A stretch of 64,000 bases of DNA from NCBI RefSeq assembly GCF_026213295.1, contig NC_079417.1, positions 2,856,251 to 2,920,250 on the forward strand. The letters run 5' to 3'. Source of the stretch: Gadus chalcogrammus (taxonomy: Eukaryota > Chordata > Actinopteri > Gadiformes > Gadidae). Made by a program: the position numbers and the translations under genes. Of this stretch, positions 18,464-36,197 are shown in pieces (the first letter of the stretch is position 1; each line of letters opens with the position of its first letter). Below the pieces are notes generated by a model. The model made no database searches. It was not told the origin of the DNA and was given only the letters and a program-made list of their open reading frames with translations.

Positions 18464-19430
18464 TCAAGGTTTCTGGCCAGAAACGCCAACATGTTCACTT
18501 TTTCTGGATTTAACAAACTGCGGAGTGGGGTAGCAACACTACCGGCAGTGCTGAACACACGTTCAGATGGAGCGCTGGTAGCACAAAAACATTAATATTT
18601 ACGTGCAAGCCGTCCCTTGTTATTTTTCCACCCAGTTAGAGGGTTTTCTTCACCATCAACAGCCATTTCCTGCAGGTTCAGTGTAATCTCTGCTGTGGCT
18701 TTCTGATTTGGTGTGAGAGTGGCGGTTGTAGCTGGTCTTTTCCCAAGAAGGCTGCCAAGCAAGCTTTTCTTCTTCTTGGGCGCGGGGCCAGCACCAGATT
18801 CCTCTTCCTCTTTCACTTTTCGTACTCAACGGCAGCCATCTTAGCTACGTAGCGGAAGAGGGCGGAGCCAGGCTGAGCCAAAGTCGGTGCATTTTCCACA
18901 TAGCCTGCATTAATAGTCATTTTGTAGTTTTTATAGCTTTGTATAGCTGCTAGGCGTAAAGAGTTCACCGATCAAAGCGGGATGTTTATTGCGGGGGAGG
19001 AGCCGCGGCGGCAGTCGTGATCGTAATTTCCGGTTAGTGCACGGAGTATTCGATTTGGAAAAACACTGACATCTGAAAATTGGCGCACTTATTGAGTGTA
19101 GATAGTGTAGTTTGTTTAAGTGTAGTCATGGAAGTATGGATATCGGAACACGTGTCGGACTTCAGCTTGATGCTTCTGCTGCCGCCGCCATCTTCGCTAC
19201 CAGTTCTGTTTTTAAATTACTAAGCTCAGGTGGCTTCATGTGGTCCCCTCTGTTTCGTGGGTCAAGCAGTTTTGCTTTGCGCGTCATCTTCTGGGAGGCA
19301 TCATTGTCATATTTCCCTTCAATCTTCTCCAGGATGACGCGCTTCAAGTCAGCTGTGAGTTGCGTATCCACCTCTGACGCCTCCAGCTCCTCAATGACAA
19401 ACTTCCTTTACCTTTTTAAATAACATAATA
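18464..19430 (-). pseudogene. hAT (ZBED1-like) transposase, decayed
   Basis: In minus-strand order: 19430-19160 has LEKIEGKYDNDASQ and LLDPRNRGDH (the catalytic-core 'LDPR' block of hAT proteins). After an unrelated interval comes 18838-18590, with a Lys-rich segment, and then, in another frame, the C-terminal dimerisation sequence SAPSERVFSTAGSVATPLRS (about 18565-18500). Frame changes and the internal interruption (about 18840-19150) show it is dead. Confidence 0.75.
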
Positions 19431-19503
19431 ACATTAGTATTCGAAATATTTTTTATAATAATGAAATTAAAACTAAACTAAAAAATAATAAAATATGTAA
19501 CAA

Positions 19504-19527
19504 CCCCCCCCCCCCCCCCCCCCCCCC
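19504..19527. repeat. Poly-C tract (about 24 C)
   Basis: An uninterrupted run of C followed by GACCCCGCCGATGCC. Its length may be affected by sequencing error. Confidence 0.9.
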
Positions 19528-19676
19528 GACCCCGCCGATGCCATCGGCCATCACAATGTTTTGCCCTCAAGAGCGTCAATCGGCCATTTCCTTGACATCG
19601 CCCAACCCTATCATGAAGTCAACTTCCATTTGATGATTTTGACATGATCTACTGGATGTATATTAAATGTTACCAC

Positions 19677-20349
19677 TAAGGCCCGACCGATATTGATTTT
19701 TGAGTGCCTATGCCGATTATTTTCAGAGAAAAATTACGATTACGATTTAATCGGCCGATTAAAAACAAAACAAAAAAAAGCATATAAAACATAGTTTTTG
19801 ATACCTTGAATATACTTTAAACACTTTTGACGAATATGTGAATTGTATGCAGAACCTTTGAGTGTTTTAGAATACATTTACAGTCAAAAATTAGTGCAAT
19901 GTAAAATGTAAAATATTAACTAACTCCCAATGTGCTGCGCTCGTGAGCATTGACTAACACGTGCGTGCTGAGCAGTATGGTCTCACCGTTTCTCACCGAT
20001 TCTACAGTATAACAAATTAACATGGCCTGGGACCTAAAGAAAAACAGGCACAACATGCTCAAACAACGCGTCTTGTGTACATTGGTGAGGTAAGGGCGCA
20101 GATGCCTGAGCGAGTGTGCTTCATGTTGTACGGTAAAATTCAATCTCCTCTTTTTTACTCCAGCTAAAGTTGTTAGTTGGCAAGGCGAGTAGGAGCGCAA
20201 TCTGCAGGATACTAAGCGCAATAACATTTCTAAAAAAATAAATATATAATAAAAATCGGTTGTAATCGGCATCTTTTTGGCAGATGTTGACTATTTTCGA
20301 AAAGGCTATAATCGGCCGATTAAATCGGCAGGCCGATGAATCGGCCCTA
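19677..20349. mobile_element. Non-autonomous hAT element with 8-bp target duplication
   Basis: GTTACCAC at 19669-19676 is repeated at 20350-20357. The ends TAAGGCCCGACCGAT and ATCGGCCCTA are imperfect inverted repeats, with ATCGGCCGATTAA blocks inside both ends. No transposase is encoded. Confidence 0.85.
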
Positions 20350-20613
20350 GTTACCACCTATTCCCATACATAATTACGTGTACCCTGGGTTTATTTAAAA
20401 TTATGTATAGATAACGTGTCTGTTTGATGGAAAACCATGTTAACAGGCTAGAAGTTAGCCTAGCGTTATCAGCTAACTCACGTCAGCATAGCCACTAGCA
20501 GCAAGCTGTTATTGAGACAGCAAACAATTTAAAACTAAACATTAATATCCAGTTTAAATGATATTCTCTCATCTATCTCTCTCTCGCCATCATCCTCTCC
20601 CAATCTCTGACTG

Positions 20614-20795
20614 TAGGCATTTGCAGACATGGGGGTACAGAGCCTGAGCTGCCTCGCACACACATTGCAACTAGTGGTCATCACAGGCCTTCTCGCCCAG
20701 CGAAGCATCATCGATGCTGTCGCCAACGCATGGAAGCTTGTGGGTAATTTTAAGCATTCACCAAAGGCCTACTCCATCCTCGAAGACATTCAGGT
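20614..20795 (+). pseudogene. hAT (ZBED1-like) transposase internal fragment
   Basis: The frame reads CLAHTLQLVVITGLLAQRSI, then WKLVGNFKHSPKAYSILEDI, matching the C-x-AHTLQLVV ... FKHS region of ZBED1-type hAT transposases. Only about 60 residues remain, opposite in strand to the relic at 18464-19430. Confidence 0.7.
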
Positions 20796-21064
20796 TATCA
20801 TTTTATTACGTTATCTTTTTAGTAATTGCCCTTTTCCCCTCCCTGTCATGTGTTTGGAATAATGCAGTTTAATCGTATCACATTGACGTGTGTTAAAACA
20901 CAATGTTAAAACACGTGACATCGGAAATCGGTATCGGAAAACCAGTATCGGGAAATAAATATAATCGGATCGGGAGCTAAAAAATGAGATCGGGACATCT
21001 CTAATCACAATCCAATATAACACTGTCTATATTATAACACTTATAACACTCAAGAAAGACACTT

Positions 21065-21197
<133 letters not shown>

Positions 21198-23010
21198 CCG
21201 GCGCAGTGTTAGTTCGTTCCGTCCCAGTTCTGTTCTGTTCGGGCTGCGCACGGTGTGGTTGTATTCTGTTTCAGTGTAAATGGTTAGGTGGGGTGCAGGG
21301 ATTACGATACTACAGCAGAGACAGCACTTCAGGATGTGCGATGGCTGGCAGGGCAAAGCCCTCCCGAAACGTCCCCAGCTCTCGGGCAGCTCCAGGCAAT
21401 CACGTAGGACAGCTTCCTTCCTCGCAATAATCACACGGAGGGCCTCTTTTCACCGACGTTCAGACTCCCAGGCAACCACGCAGGACAGCGTCCTCCCTCG
21501 TAACAATCAGACGGAGGGCCTCTTTGCCCCGTCGCCTCCACTGACGTCCAGACTCACTCCACTACGAAACGCTCAAAACCGCCGCACCAATCTCAGCGAC
21601 CGAGTTGACGCAAAACCGTACCAGTTTGACTGGAACAACTTGGTACTAAACTTAACTTGGTACTAAACTTATCTAACAAAACAAAACGGAAAAACCAGCA
21701 TGCAACCGCATTACATCGCCTTGCACACCGCCTGGCTCGTTCACTGTCTTCCCGCTCGTTCACTGTCTGTCTTCCCGCTCCCCTCTTCCCGCCCGTTTTC
21801 TCTTAAAGGCGCAGTCTATATTTGTACCCGTTACATATGGGGTCAGATTAGAACAGTCTCATTAAAGGTTGGGTATGCGATTTGCGAAACGCCAGCAGAT
21901 TTTGAAAATACACAACTCAAATGGTCCTACCCCCTCTCCTTCAACGCTGACTCTGACTCCACCCATTCCAAGTACCTGGACGCGCAATCATGCACGAGCG
22001 CGAACAGAGATGCGCGAGAGCGAGCCAGGCTAGCGTAGGTTTTCGTTTAACAACATGGCACTACATTCAGCTGTAAGTTGCACCCAGTACCACGGGAAGT
22101 ACTTTTGGGGGTGCTGCAACACCCCCTGTCCGAGGCCCTGTCTTATCACAGAAAACGATAATTTCTAAAAACTCCGGCCAAAGTGGAGATTTCTGAAAAC
22201 GTCAGTTATGTGTTGTCGTGTCAACGGGGAGAAACGGGATTTTAGGTTCTGAAGCGTCACATTATGCACCAGGAAATGCTTAACGTCATGTGAGCGCCCG
22301 CTGTACCGTATTGGTCCGAATATAAACACAAACCCCATTGTAAGACGACCTATATTTGGAAAAAAGATTTGAAGACCAGATCTTGTTTTTATGAATAAAT
22401 AAATTGTATTCATTGAAATAATATACGAAAATAAAAAGGCATAGAATAAAACACTGCATTGCCACTAAACAGTAGTGAAAATAGGCCGTACTGATGTGTA
22501 CACCAAAGACTATTCCTGACACTCCTCTGCCCCGCTGTGTTCGCTCTGGCTGTGGTCGCTACGAACTGTTTCGGCCCGTGGCAAAGCGAGTCATCCTCGC
22601 TGCTGTCCAAGGCATTTTGAGACGCAGCATTTATTTAATGCTCATATGACCTAGTGCTGAAAAAAGGTTATATGAAAAAGTGTGAGGGTAGCGGTGGTGC
22701 GCTAAACTTGTTCTGTGAGCAGCTGGATGTGAACCATGGTGTGAAGGAAGTGAACACAACGATCGATTTTCAACTGTGCGCGCATGCACTGGTGTAATTG
22801 AGCTGCGCTGCTATATATCTTTTTTATCAATGTAACGAGTTGCGAGTCTAGTGCAGGCTGAGTTTTTTTTTTCCAGCACCCCCTGCTGAGAATACGTTCT
22901 CGCGGCTATGGTTGCACCAGATGTTATAAACATTAAACGGTCACATAAATCATTACTATTTTTAGAAAATGTATGTTTGTTTCATATAATTGTATTGGAA
23001 GTCCTGGTTT
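21198..23010. other. Intergenic stretch, no gene supported
   Basis: 21300-21560 contains two related blocks (AATCACACGGAGGGCCTCTT near 21428 and AACAATCAGACGGAGGGCCT near 21501). 22080-22330 resembles dispersed hAT-like DNA (AACGTCAGTTATGTGTTGTC). No exon was recognised. Confidence 0.4.
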
Positions 23011-23012
23011 TC

Positions 23013-23690
23013 ACTAGGGTTGCCGCGGTGTGGACATTTTCACAACGAGTAATACACTCGTCTCAACACCGGTATTACCGAGTATAAACGGTATAAACTT
23101 TGAAACTAGGTCAACCGCCACACAAGCATCGGTTTTTAGACCCTTCTCGTCCTTCAGTGGCCGCCAACGTTCGAAAGCAGCGCCTAGGATTATTCTTGAT
23201 TTCAGTTTTTCTCTTTCAGCGTTTTTATTACCAATTACTCTCTGCAAAAGAGTTTTCCTTCTCTTTGCTGGTGGTGGTGGTGGTGGTGGGGATGGTGGCG
23301 TCTTGTCTGCCATGGTAATTGTCTTCTACTGCTAGGTCCAAATGTGGATTAACTAGTTCCAGCAGCTACCGCAGGATAACAACAAACAGGAGCTTGCTCT
23401 GGGTCACGAGCTCTGGGTCACGAGTACTGCACGAAGGGGTCGCGCGCGGGGCGCGGGGGAGGGGGAGTGCAGTACGACCGTTGATTGACGTACTTACTGT
23501 CCAATGCAACGAGGTGGCAATCCAAATGATTGGCTGGAGTTTTTCGAGCCCTGCCCGTTCCACAGATGATTGACTTGTTTAATTTTCATGTCGGTACTTC
23601 TAATTCAGTGGCTGTAAGCGGGTTATGATAAGGATTTCAAGTAATTTTGCAAAAATGGCCAAAAAAGCAAATTCCATACCCAACCTTTAA
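23013..23690. mobile_element. hAT-like element end with proline-rich protein start
   Basis: The left end CTAGGGTTGCCGCGGTGTGG is a recurrent fish hAT terminus. The minus-strand frame 23313-23014 begins MADKTPPSPPPPPPPAKRRK, like the N-terminus of proteins in such elements, but ends without a catalytic domain. The right end is unresolved. Confidence 0.4.
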
Positions 23691-24720
23691 TAATGAATGC
23701 ACAGAGAAGGATTCACAAATGTATTTTGTGATTTATATATAAATTACTCTCTTCTCCTAAATACATTTCAATGCACACACAAATGGATATCGGTATGTAT
23801 AAATGTAAAATAAATCCATAAACAAAAATAAGTTTCACAAACACATTTCTAATCCACACACACATGTGCCTTGTTTTAAATAAATGTAATGAAAATCCAT
23901 AAATATGTTAATTAATATTTTTTTGCAATTTTCACCAAAAATGTATTTGGATGTTTTTACATTTATACAAACTGTTAAACTTGAATTAACAAGACGCTTT
24001 TCATTTGTGAACTTGTTTGCATTTGTGTGTGAACTGGACTGTATTTATATGTGGATTTTTGAGACTCTCCTGACGTCGCTGGATTCACAAATGCATTTCT
24101 TTCAACAAGGAACTCTCTGTAGCCAATCAGATGCCTCCCTTGTTTTCAGCCAATCACATGACTGCAGTTCCGACCTATGAGTCCAGCTTCAGAGCCTCCC
24201 GGGTCAAATGTCTATGGGAAATAACATGGGTTTTTTGAATGATCGTACATAACAATCTGTAGGTGGCGAAGAAGTAAAAGCTGCGTCACGTTTTGAGCTA
24301 CACACTTTTTCCATCTAGTTTCGACTGGGTTTGGGATTGTCGGTGCCGTTAAAGTAGTAAACGGCACCGACATTGTAAAAACCCAGTCACTGCAGTCATG
24401 TGATTGGCTTAAATCCAAATATAAATACAGACCAGTTCACACACAAATGCAAACCAGTTCACAAATGAAAAGTGAATGAAATATTTTTTGAATTCATATA
24501 TTTAAGGATTTACATTACATTTATTTAAAACAAGGTACATTTGTGTTTGGATCAGAAATGTGTTTGTGAAACTTATTTTTGTTTATGGATAAATTGTTCA
24601 TTTATACATGCCGATATCCATTTGTGTATGCATTGATATGTATTTGTGAGAAGAGAGTAATTTATTTATAAATCACAAAATACATTTTTGAATACTTCTC
24701 TGTGCATTCTTTATGAATGA
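23691..24720. mobile_element. Foldback element, about 1 kb, with long inverted arms
   Basis: The left arm (23691-23920: AATGCACAGAGAAGGATTC, ACAAATGGATATCGG, AACAAAAATAAGTTTCACAA) is inverted at 24497-24720 (TTGTGAAACTTATTTTTGTT, CCGATATCCATTTGTG, CTTCTCTGTGCATTC). The centre holds a short GGTGCCGTT ... AACGGCACC hairpin. It is non-coding. Confidence 0.75.
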
Positions 24721-24889
24721 CACTGTTCTGACCCCATACGTTTGGGGAAAGTTCAATGTGCGACTGGTTTCGTAGTGGCTGTATTTCTGCAACACAGTTG
24801 AATTTCTGAAACGTCTTCAAATACTGTATTAGGGGCCCACTACTATCTATATTAAAGCATCCATAAAGTAGCATGCCATGGGACCTTTA

Positions 24890-25400
24890 ATACTGTGTTT
24901 AGACCCGGCTCTAGGCCGTAACAAACTATTGCAGAGAGGTTGATGATTGAAAGAGTAAACTTAACATAATTTAATTAAGGACAACCAATAAATTGAAGTA
25001 ATGATATGTGTAGATCAGCAGCATCAGTAACACAGTAAGTGGATGATGAATATATGTTATGTAGTGGTGTAGAGTCGACAAAGCAGGGTAATGGAACAAA
25101 AAACGGGAAGTTGAGCAGCCTACAAAAGGGAAAGCGAGTCAATCATTCAAATTGGCAACTTCTGAGAACAAGTGACAAACGTGCTTCCACTTTTCCATAA
25201 TGAGCCACTGGCTCCTCCCACGACCTCCAACACATGAGCAGGGGACCCGCCCCCAGTCTCCTCGAGCCACGGGGTTGGCACAACTGTTAGTACTGTTAAT
25301 ACTGCGCTGTTAATACTGCTCTGTTAATACTGTTAATACTGCTCTTTGAATACTGTTGATACTGCTCTGTTAATACTGTTGAGACTAATATCTGTTAACA
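24890..25400. repeat. Duplicated receptor-gene upstream flank (partner 33766-34285)
   Basis: GTGTTTAGACCCGGCTCTAG, AGTAATGATATGTGTAGATC, GTGTAGAGTCGACAAAGCAG and CCTCCAACACATGAGCAGGG occur in order in both places, followed in both by CTGTTAATACTG arrays. The copy lies downstream of gene B, indicating a segmental duplication whose receptor gene is missing here. Confidence 0.85.
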
Positions 25401-25514
25401 CTGTTCCTTATTGGTGTATGGGAGAGTTCACTCTTTGATATGGCTGTCTGTAGGGCCTACTAAAAGCATACGGCTCCTTTAAATGCGTCTGCATAATTGA
25501 AACTTGCAGCGAAA

Positions 25515-25628
<114 letters not shown>

Positions 25629-26635
25629 ACTGTTGTTTGAGACCATCCAGTTAAATTTCGTCATACTAATTAGTATTTATAATATCGGTTTTATTGTGAA
25701 TATATAGTTGTACAATTACAGCAGAACAACTATTTATTGAATAATGAATAAGGTGAACAATTTTAACAATCGGGTTTTAGATTTCTGTTCACAACCAAAT
25801 TAACATTTTTCTTTTGGTTGTGAACAGAAACATCTTACATTTTTAGTGCACTTACTTTTAACTGTCCCACATGATCGGTTCCCTAAATAATAAGTAATCC
25901 ATCCACTTTAAATGTGGTGCAATGTCTAAATTATTTCACACCTTATCTTTAGTTTGAACTGAAATTGTCAACATATTACCTGCTTATACCTTACTAATAA
26001 ATGTCTAAAGTATTAATTTCCTCTTTTTTGTTTTAAGTTCATCATTTAATTTGTTTTACACAAAAGTGCATTAGACTTGTTGAAGGGATAATGTGGTGGA
26101 TTTAATCTCAATCTGACTTGTTCTAACTTCCTCTTATCACGAAATGTTGGCTGCTGCCCATGCTCTTTAGCCTTCATATTTTAAGCACACTATCTCTTCA
26201 CATAAACCTGTTGCTTGAATAAATGTTTCCTATTTCTATTTTGGTTTTACATCATTGAGGTCTCAAAGTTAGACCTAAACTGTTAAGGCTTTTGCTTCAC
26301 GTCATAGCATCACGTCCCGATGATGGAATATAACTTGTATGAAGTATTTTTTATTGCCATCCATTTTGAAAATGTTGTCTTTGGTTGAAAATAAGACACA
26401 AGACACAGCAAGATGGTAATATTTGGTATTATTCAATACAAATACGGTAAACAAGTAGTAAACAAAATATCAGAAATACACAGTATGACTAATGACTGGT
26501 TTGTCAATGATAATCATATTTTAAAAGTAAAAACAACTATATAATAACAATAATATTTCTTATCATATAATTTTTTTTATTATATATATAATTATTGTGG
26601 GATTTTTAACCTCTGGTTTACTGGACATCTGGTCT
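25629..26635. other. 3' flank of gene B, no gene seen
   Basis: AT-rich non-coding DNA between the microsatellite and the minisatellite downstream of gene B. Confidence 0.5.
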
Positions 26636-26922
26636 AGCCCCTTACTCAGTTGTTTGCTCATCCCTCTAGCATTAACTCATCCCTGTAGCCCTTAACTCAT
26701 CCCTAGCCTTTACCCATCAATGTAGCCCTTAACTCATCCCTCTAGCATTAACTCATCCCTGTAGCCCTTAACTCATCCCTCTAGCCTTTACCCATCAATG
26801 TAGCCCTTAACTCATCCCTCTAGCATTAACTCATCCCTGTAGCCCTTAACTCATCCCTCTAGCCTTTACCCATCAATGTAGCCCTTAACTCATCCCTCTA
26901 GCTTTTACCCATCGATGTAGCC
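26636..26922. repeat. Minisatellite just 3' of gene B stop
   Basis: Tandem units such as CCCTCTAGCATTAACTCAT, CCCTGTAGCCCTTAACTCAT and CCTTTACCCATCAATGTAGC form a higher-order repeat. It adjoins the stop codon, so it would be the start of the gene B 3' UTR. Confidence 0.85.
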
Positions 26923-26923
26923 C

Positions 26924-32891
<5,968 letters not shown>

Positions 32892-33344
32892 GTTCTCCTC
32901 CAGAACTTCATCAGGAGAAATACAAAGATTTCATTAACTTCTGTACTACACGTAATATCGTACTACCCTTAAGGTATTCAGTACTACACTAATAATAGTA
33001 AGACATTGTTAAATGCTATAGAAATGTCTATTTCAAAATACCAGTAAATCTACCACTTTTACCATGACTAATTAAACTAATTTTCCATCATATAATACCA
33101 ATATTCAAAGAAGAACAATGATAATAACCATGCATATGTGATGTGTTACCTTTAAAGATAACATTTGGACATGTTAAACTCTTGAGAAGTTTAGACAGAG
33201 ATATAAACAGGAAAACAAAAGATAACACCCTTACATTAACTAAAGCAGGTATTGCTTGAATAAAACTAAAAATAATATATATCAATCCATGTAAACAGTA
33301 ATTATGTTCCTATGTTCTATCAACCAGACATAGAGTTGACTTAC

Positions 33345-33430
33345 GTGATAGAGGTGAAGGACTTGATATGAAGTTCCCGAAGAGTAAAAGCTTCACCTCA
33401 TCTTTCTCTCTACGCCTTGGTGAGGTGAGT
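33345..33430 (-). other. Gene B 5' untranslated exon (right border approximate)
   Basis: The GTAAGTC donor at 33343-33344 and conserved upstream text match genes A and C. Upstream on the minus strand there is a TTTTAATAAG A/T-rich box at about 33440-33450. The octamer position reads ATGTACAT. Confidence 0.5.
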
Positions 33431-33539
33431 GAATGAGGAACTTATTAAAATGTACATGAGCAGAGTCATAACTTAGAGCTGAGCCAACATACAGGAAGAA
33501 TATATAGTTAGAGATTAAAGGTTCAACAAAACCATAATC

Positions 33540-34290
33540 AACCAATATTAATACTGTTCACTGGTAATACTGTTGATTCTGACTTCTATTAATTTTGTTA
33601 ATAATGTTAACACCGTTCATGCGGTTCTCTGATGATACCTTTCTCTGTTAACACTGTTGATACTGTTCTGTTAATCTCGTTGATACAGTTCTATGTTAAT
33701 TCTTCTCACTGTTGATACTGTTGATACTGTTCTGTTAATACTGTTGATACTGTTCTGTTTATACTGTGTTTAGACCCGGCTCTAGGCCGTAATAAACTAT
33801 TGGAGGGTGATGATTGAAAGAGTAAACTTAACATAATTGAATGAAGGACGACCACTACATTTAAGTAATGACATGTGTAGATCAGCAGCATCAGTAACAC
33901 AGTAAGTGGATGATGGATATATGTTATGTAGTGGTGTAGAGTCGACAAAGCAGGGTAATGGAACAGAAAACGGGAAGTTGAGCAGCCTGCACAACGGAAA
34001 GCGAGTGCACTGGTGTCGAGGGCTTGAAGACTGCGCCATTCAAAATTGCAGCTTCTGAGATCACATGACACAGGTGCTTCCACCTCTCCGTAATGAGCCA
34101 CTGGCTCCTCCCACGACCTCCAACACATGAGCAGGGGACCCGCCCCCAGTCTCCTCGAGCCACGGGGTCGGCACAACTGTTAGTACTGTTAATACTGCTC
34201 TGTTAATACTGTTGATACTGATCACTGTTAATACTGTTGATACTGCTCTGTTAATACTGTTGATACTGCTCTGTTAATACTGCCTGTAGC
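33540..34290. repeat. Gene B upstream arrays plus duplicated flank
   Basis: CTGTTAATACTGTTGATACTG arrays (33540-33770 and 34175-34290) bracket the segment 33766-34180, which is duplicated at 24890-25290. Confidence 0.8.
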
Positions 34291-34581
34291 AAAGGTCCAT
34301 GTCACCTAGGAGGCTGCCCCACCCCACCTAGGCGACTTGTTTTGGGCTCCTCTAGAGAAAGGATGCACGGAGTTGGTTTTAAAAATATGGTTTATTGCAC
34401 CAGTGTGATAATGAACATGGCAAGGGTGCTCCGCTGCCATCCAGGAGATCTCCCCGAGTGCGAGTGCAGACGGCTGGTCTAACCTGTGCTCACTGATTAC
34501 TCAATGTGCAACAGGTGTGTAGCCTCCCCCAGCACCAGAGTCCAATCAGACTCCGCCAGCTGAGGCTGCTTAAACCAGCCA

Positions 34582-34670
<89 letters not shown>
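34582..34670. repeat. (CA)n microsatellite
   Basis: About 44 CA units without interruption. Confidence 0.97.
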
Positions 34671-34674
<4 letters not shown>

Positions 34675-34744
34675 CACAGTGGCCTTAATCTCTGATGACT
34701 TATCATGGTCAATGTGTGATGTAGTTCAGCAGGTGTGTTAAATG

Positions 34745-34915
34745 TAAATGGACTGCATTTATATAGCGCTTTTTCTAGCCATTGGCCACCCAAAGCACTT
34801 TACAATATTGCCTCACATTCACCATTCACGCACACATTCACACACCGACGGCAGAGTCAACCATGCAAGGCGACAGCCAGCCCGCTCTACCACCTGAGCT
34901 ACTGCCACCCTGAAT
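34745..34915. repeat. LINE 3'-end-like / SINE-like dispersed repeat
   Basis: GCATTTATATAGCGCTTTTT, CAAAGCACTTTACAATATTG and CACCGACGGCAGAGTCAACC form a block common in fish genomes. Its end, on the minus strand, reads GTAGCTCAGGTGGTAGAGCG, a tRNA A-box-like sequence; no B box follows, so no tRNA is called. Confidence 0.6.
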
Positions 34916-35745
34916 GTGTTACATAACACATTTGCCGTGGCAATCTTGACAATCTATCGCCGAATTAGGTTACACAATAGTGCTTGAGACTGATGAAATC
35001 CATTGCTTTTGCAGTACTATGAATGTTGTGAAATAAATAAATCAGGATTTCCATTGAATACTGATAATACTGTTCTGTTACTGTAAAGTGTTCAGTGTTC
35101 ATACTATTGATGCTGCTCTTAATACTGTTAATAATGTACTCTGTCAATACTTTAAACACTGCTCTTGTTTAATACTGACCAGGAAGACTGCTGTTACCAT
35201 GGGCCCCAAGGTATGCTAGTTGTTGCCTAGGACGCTAGATGTTACCAGGGACACTAGTGGGGTATCAGGTACACTGGTCAGTGTTGGCCCTAGGCAAGTC
35301 TTTCTTTGGGTCCGCTCCTTGCCTTGAGCTGAGAACTGTGACGTTAAAAAAAAAACTGAAGACTGCAATTGTTTAAAAGAGATGGCTACACATTTAATTA
35401 ACATTAGACATTGCTATAAAACCTTGTAGAAACTTGCCCAATGTTTATTTGGCAAAAAGGCTAGAATTACATTTAATACATTTATAATTTCAATAGATTT
35501 GCTGTCATGTTGCACACAATGTATGAAAATTTATATTGCGTAAAAATTCACTATGGACAACTACGAGCCTTCTCTACCTGGGCTGTGAATGCAAATCACC
35601 ACCAGAGGGCAACATAACCCCTCCGAATGGATCTTGAATTAGAGAATTAATTAACTTTTGTGAACTGGCTTGACTGGTCCACACAACTGCATATTCAGCG
35701 TATGGGGCAGGCTGCCACTGACACCGATGGTTATGAACTTATTAA
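34916..35745. other. 3' flank of gene C, no gene seen
   Basis: Traces of CTGTTAATACTG units (35050-35185), then unique AT-rich DNA up to the first tail cassette. No coding signal. Confidence 0.5.
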
Positions 35746-35811
35746 AAAAAAGCTATATACTAACTTTTTAAAATATCTACCTCGAGGAAGTACTTGGTCA
35801 TCATAAACTGT

Positions 35812-36197
35812 TTACTGAGTATCTTCAGTCAGCTCCCTAGAGACCGGTCGTCCTGGGTGGGAGCCTGCAGGGCCTATCCGGCGGGAGGAGGCTGCATCAC
35901 GGTGCGTTGAGACTGGGGAACCGGCTCTCAGAACAGCCTCCTCTCTCGGTCCAACAGGCTCCTCTCTCGGTCCAACCGGGTTCATCTGCATCCCGCTGTT
36001 AACGTAGACGTCCTCCTCACCTCCGAAGACGACCTGAGATACAGAATGGGTCTTCAAACACAACAGAGCTCCACAAATATCCCAGAGGTCAGTGTGGAGC
36101 TTGTATCCACGTTACCTGGGACTCCTCCTCGTCTGGGGGGGCTCGCGTCACAGTGGCAGCGTAAAAGGACCGCGTCTCCTCACTCACTTTCCGGGTT
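35812..36197 (-). CDS. Tail cassette 1 (most distal): linker 36116-36197, tail 35812-36033
   Basis: The linker has RSFYAATVTRAPPDEEESQ with a tyrosine. The tail has EDVYVNSG and 73 residues. Its acceptor is TGTATCTCAG and its donor CAG/GTAACG. Confidence 0.8.

Noticed and set aside
34860..34910. tRNA gene on the minus strand
   Set aside because: An A-box-like word is present but there is no B box or cloverleaf; it belongs to a dispersed repeat.
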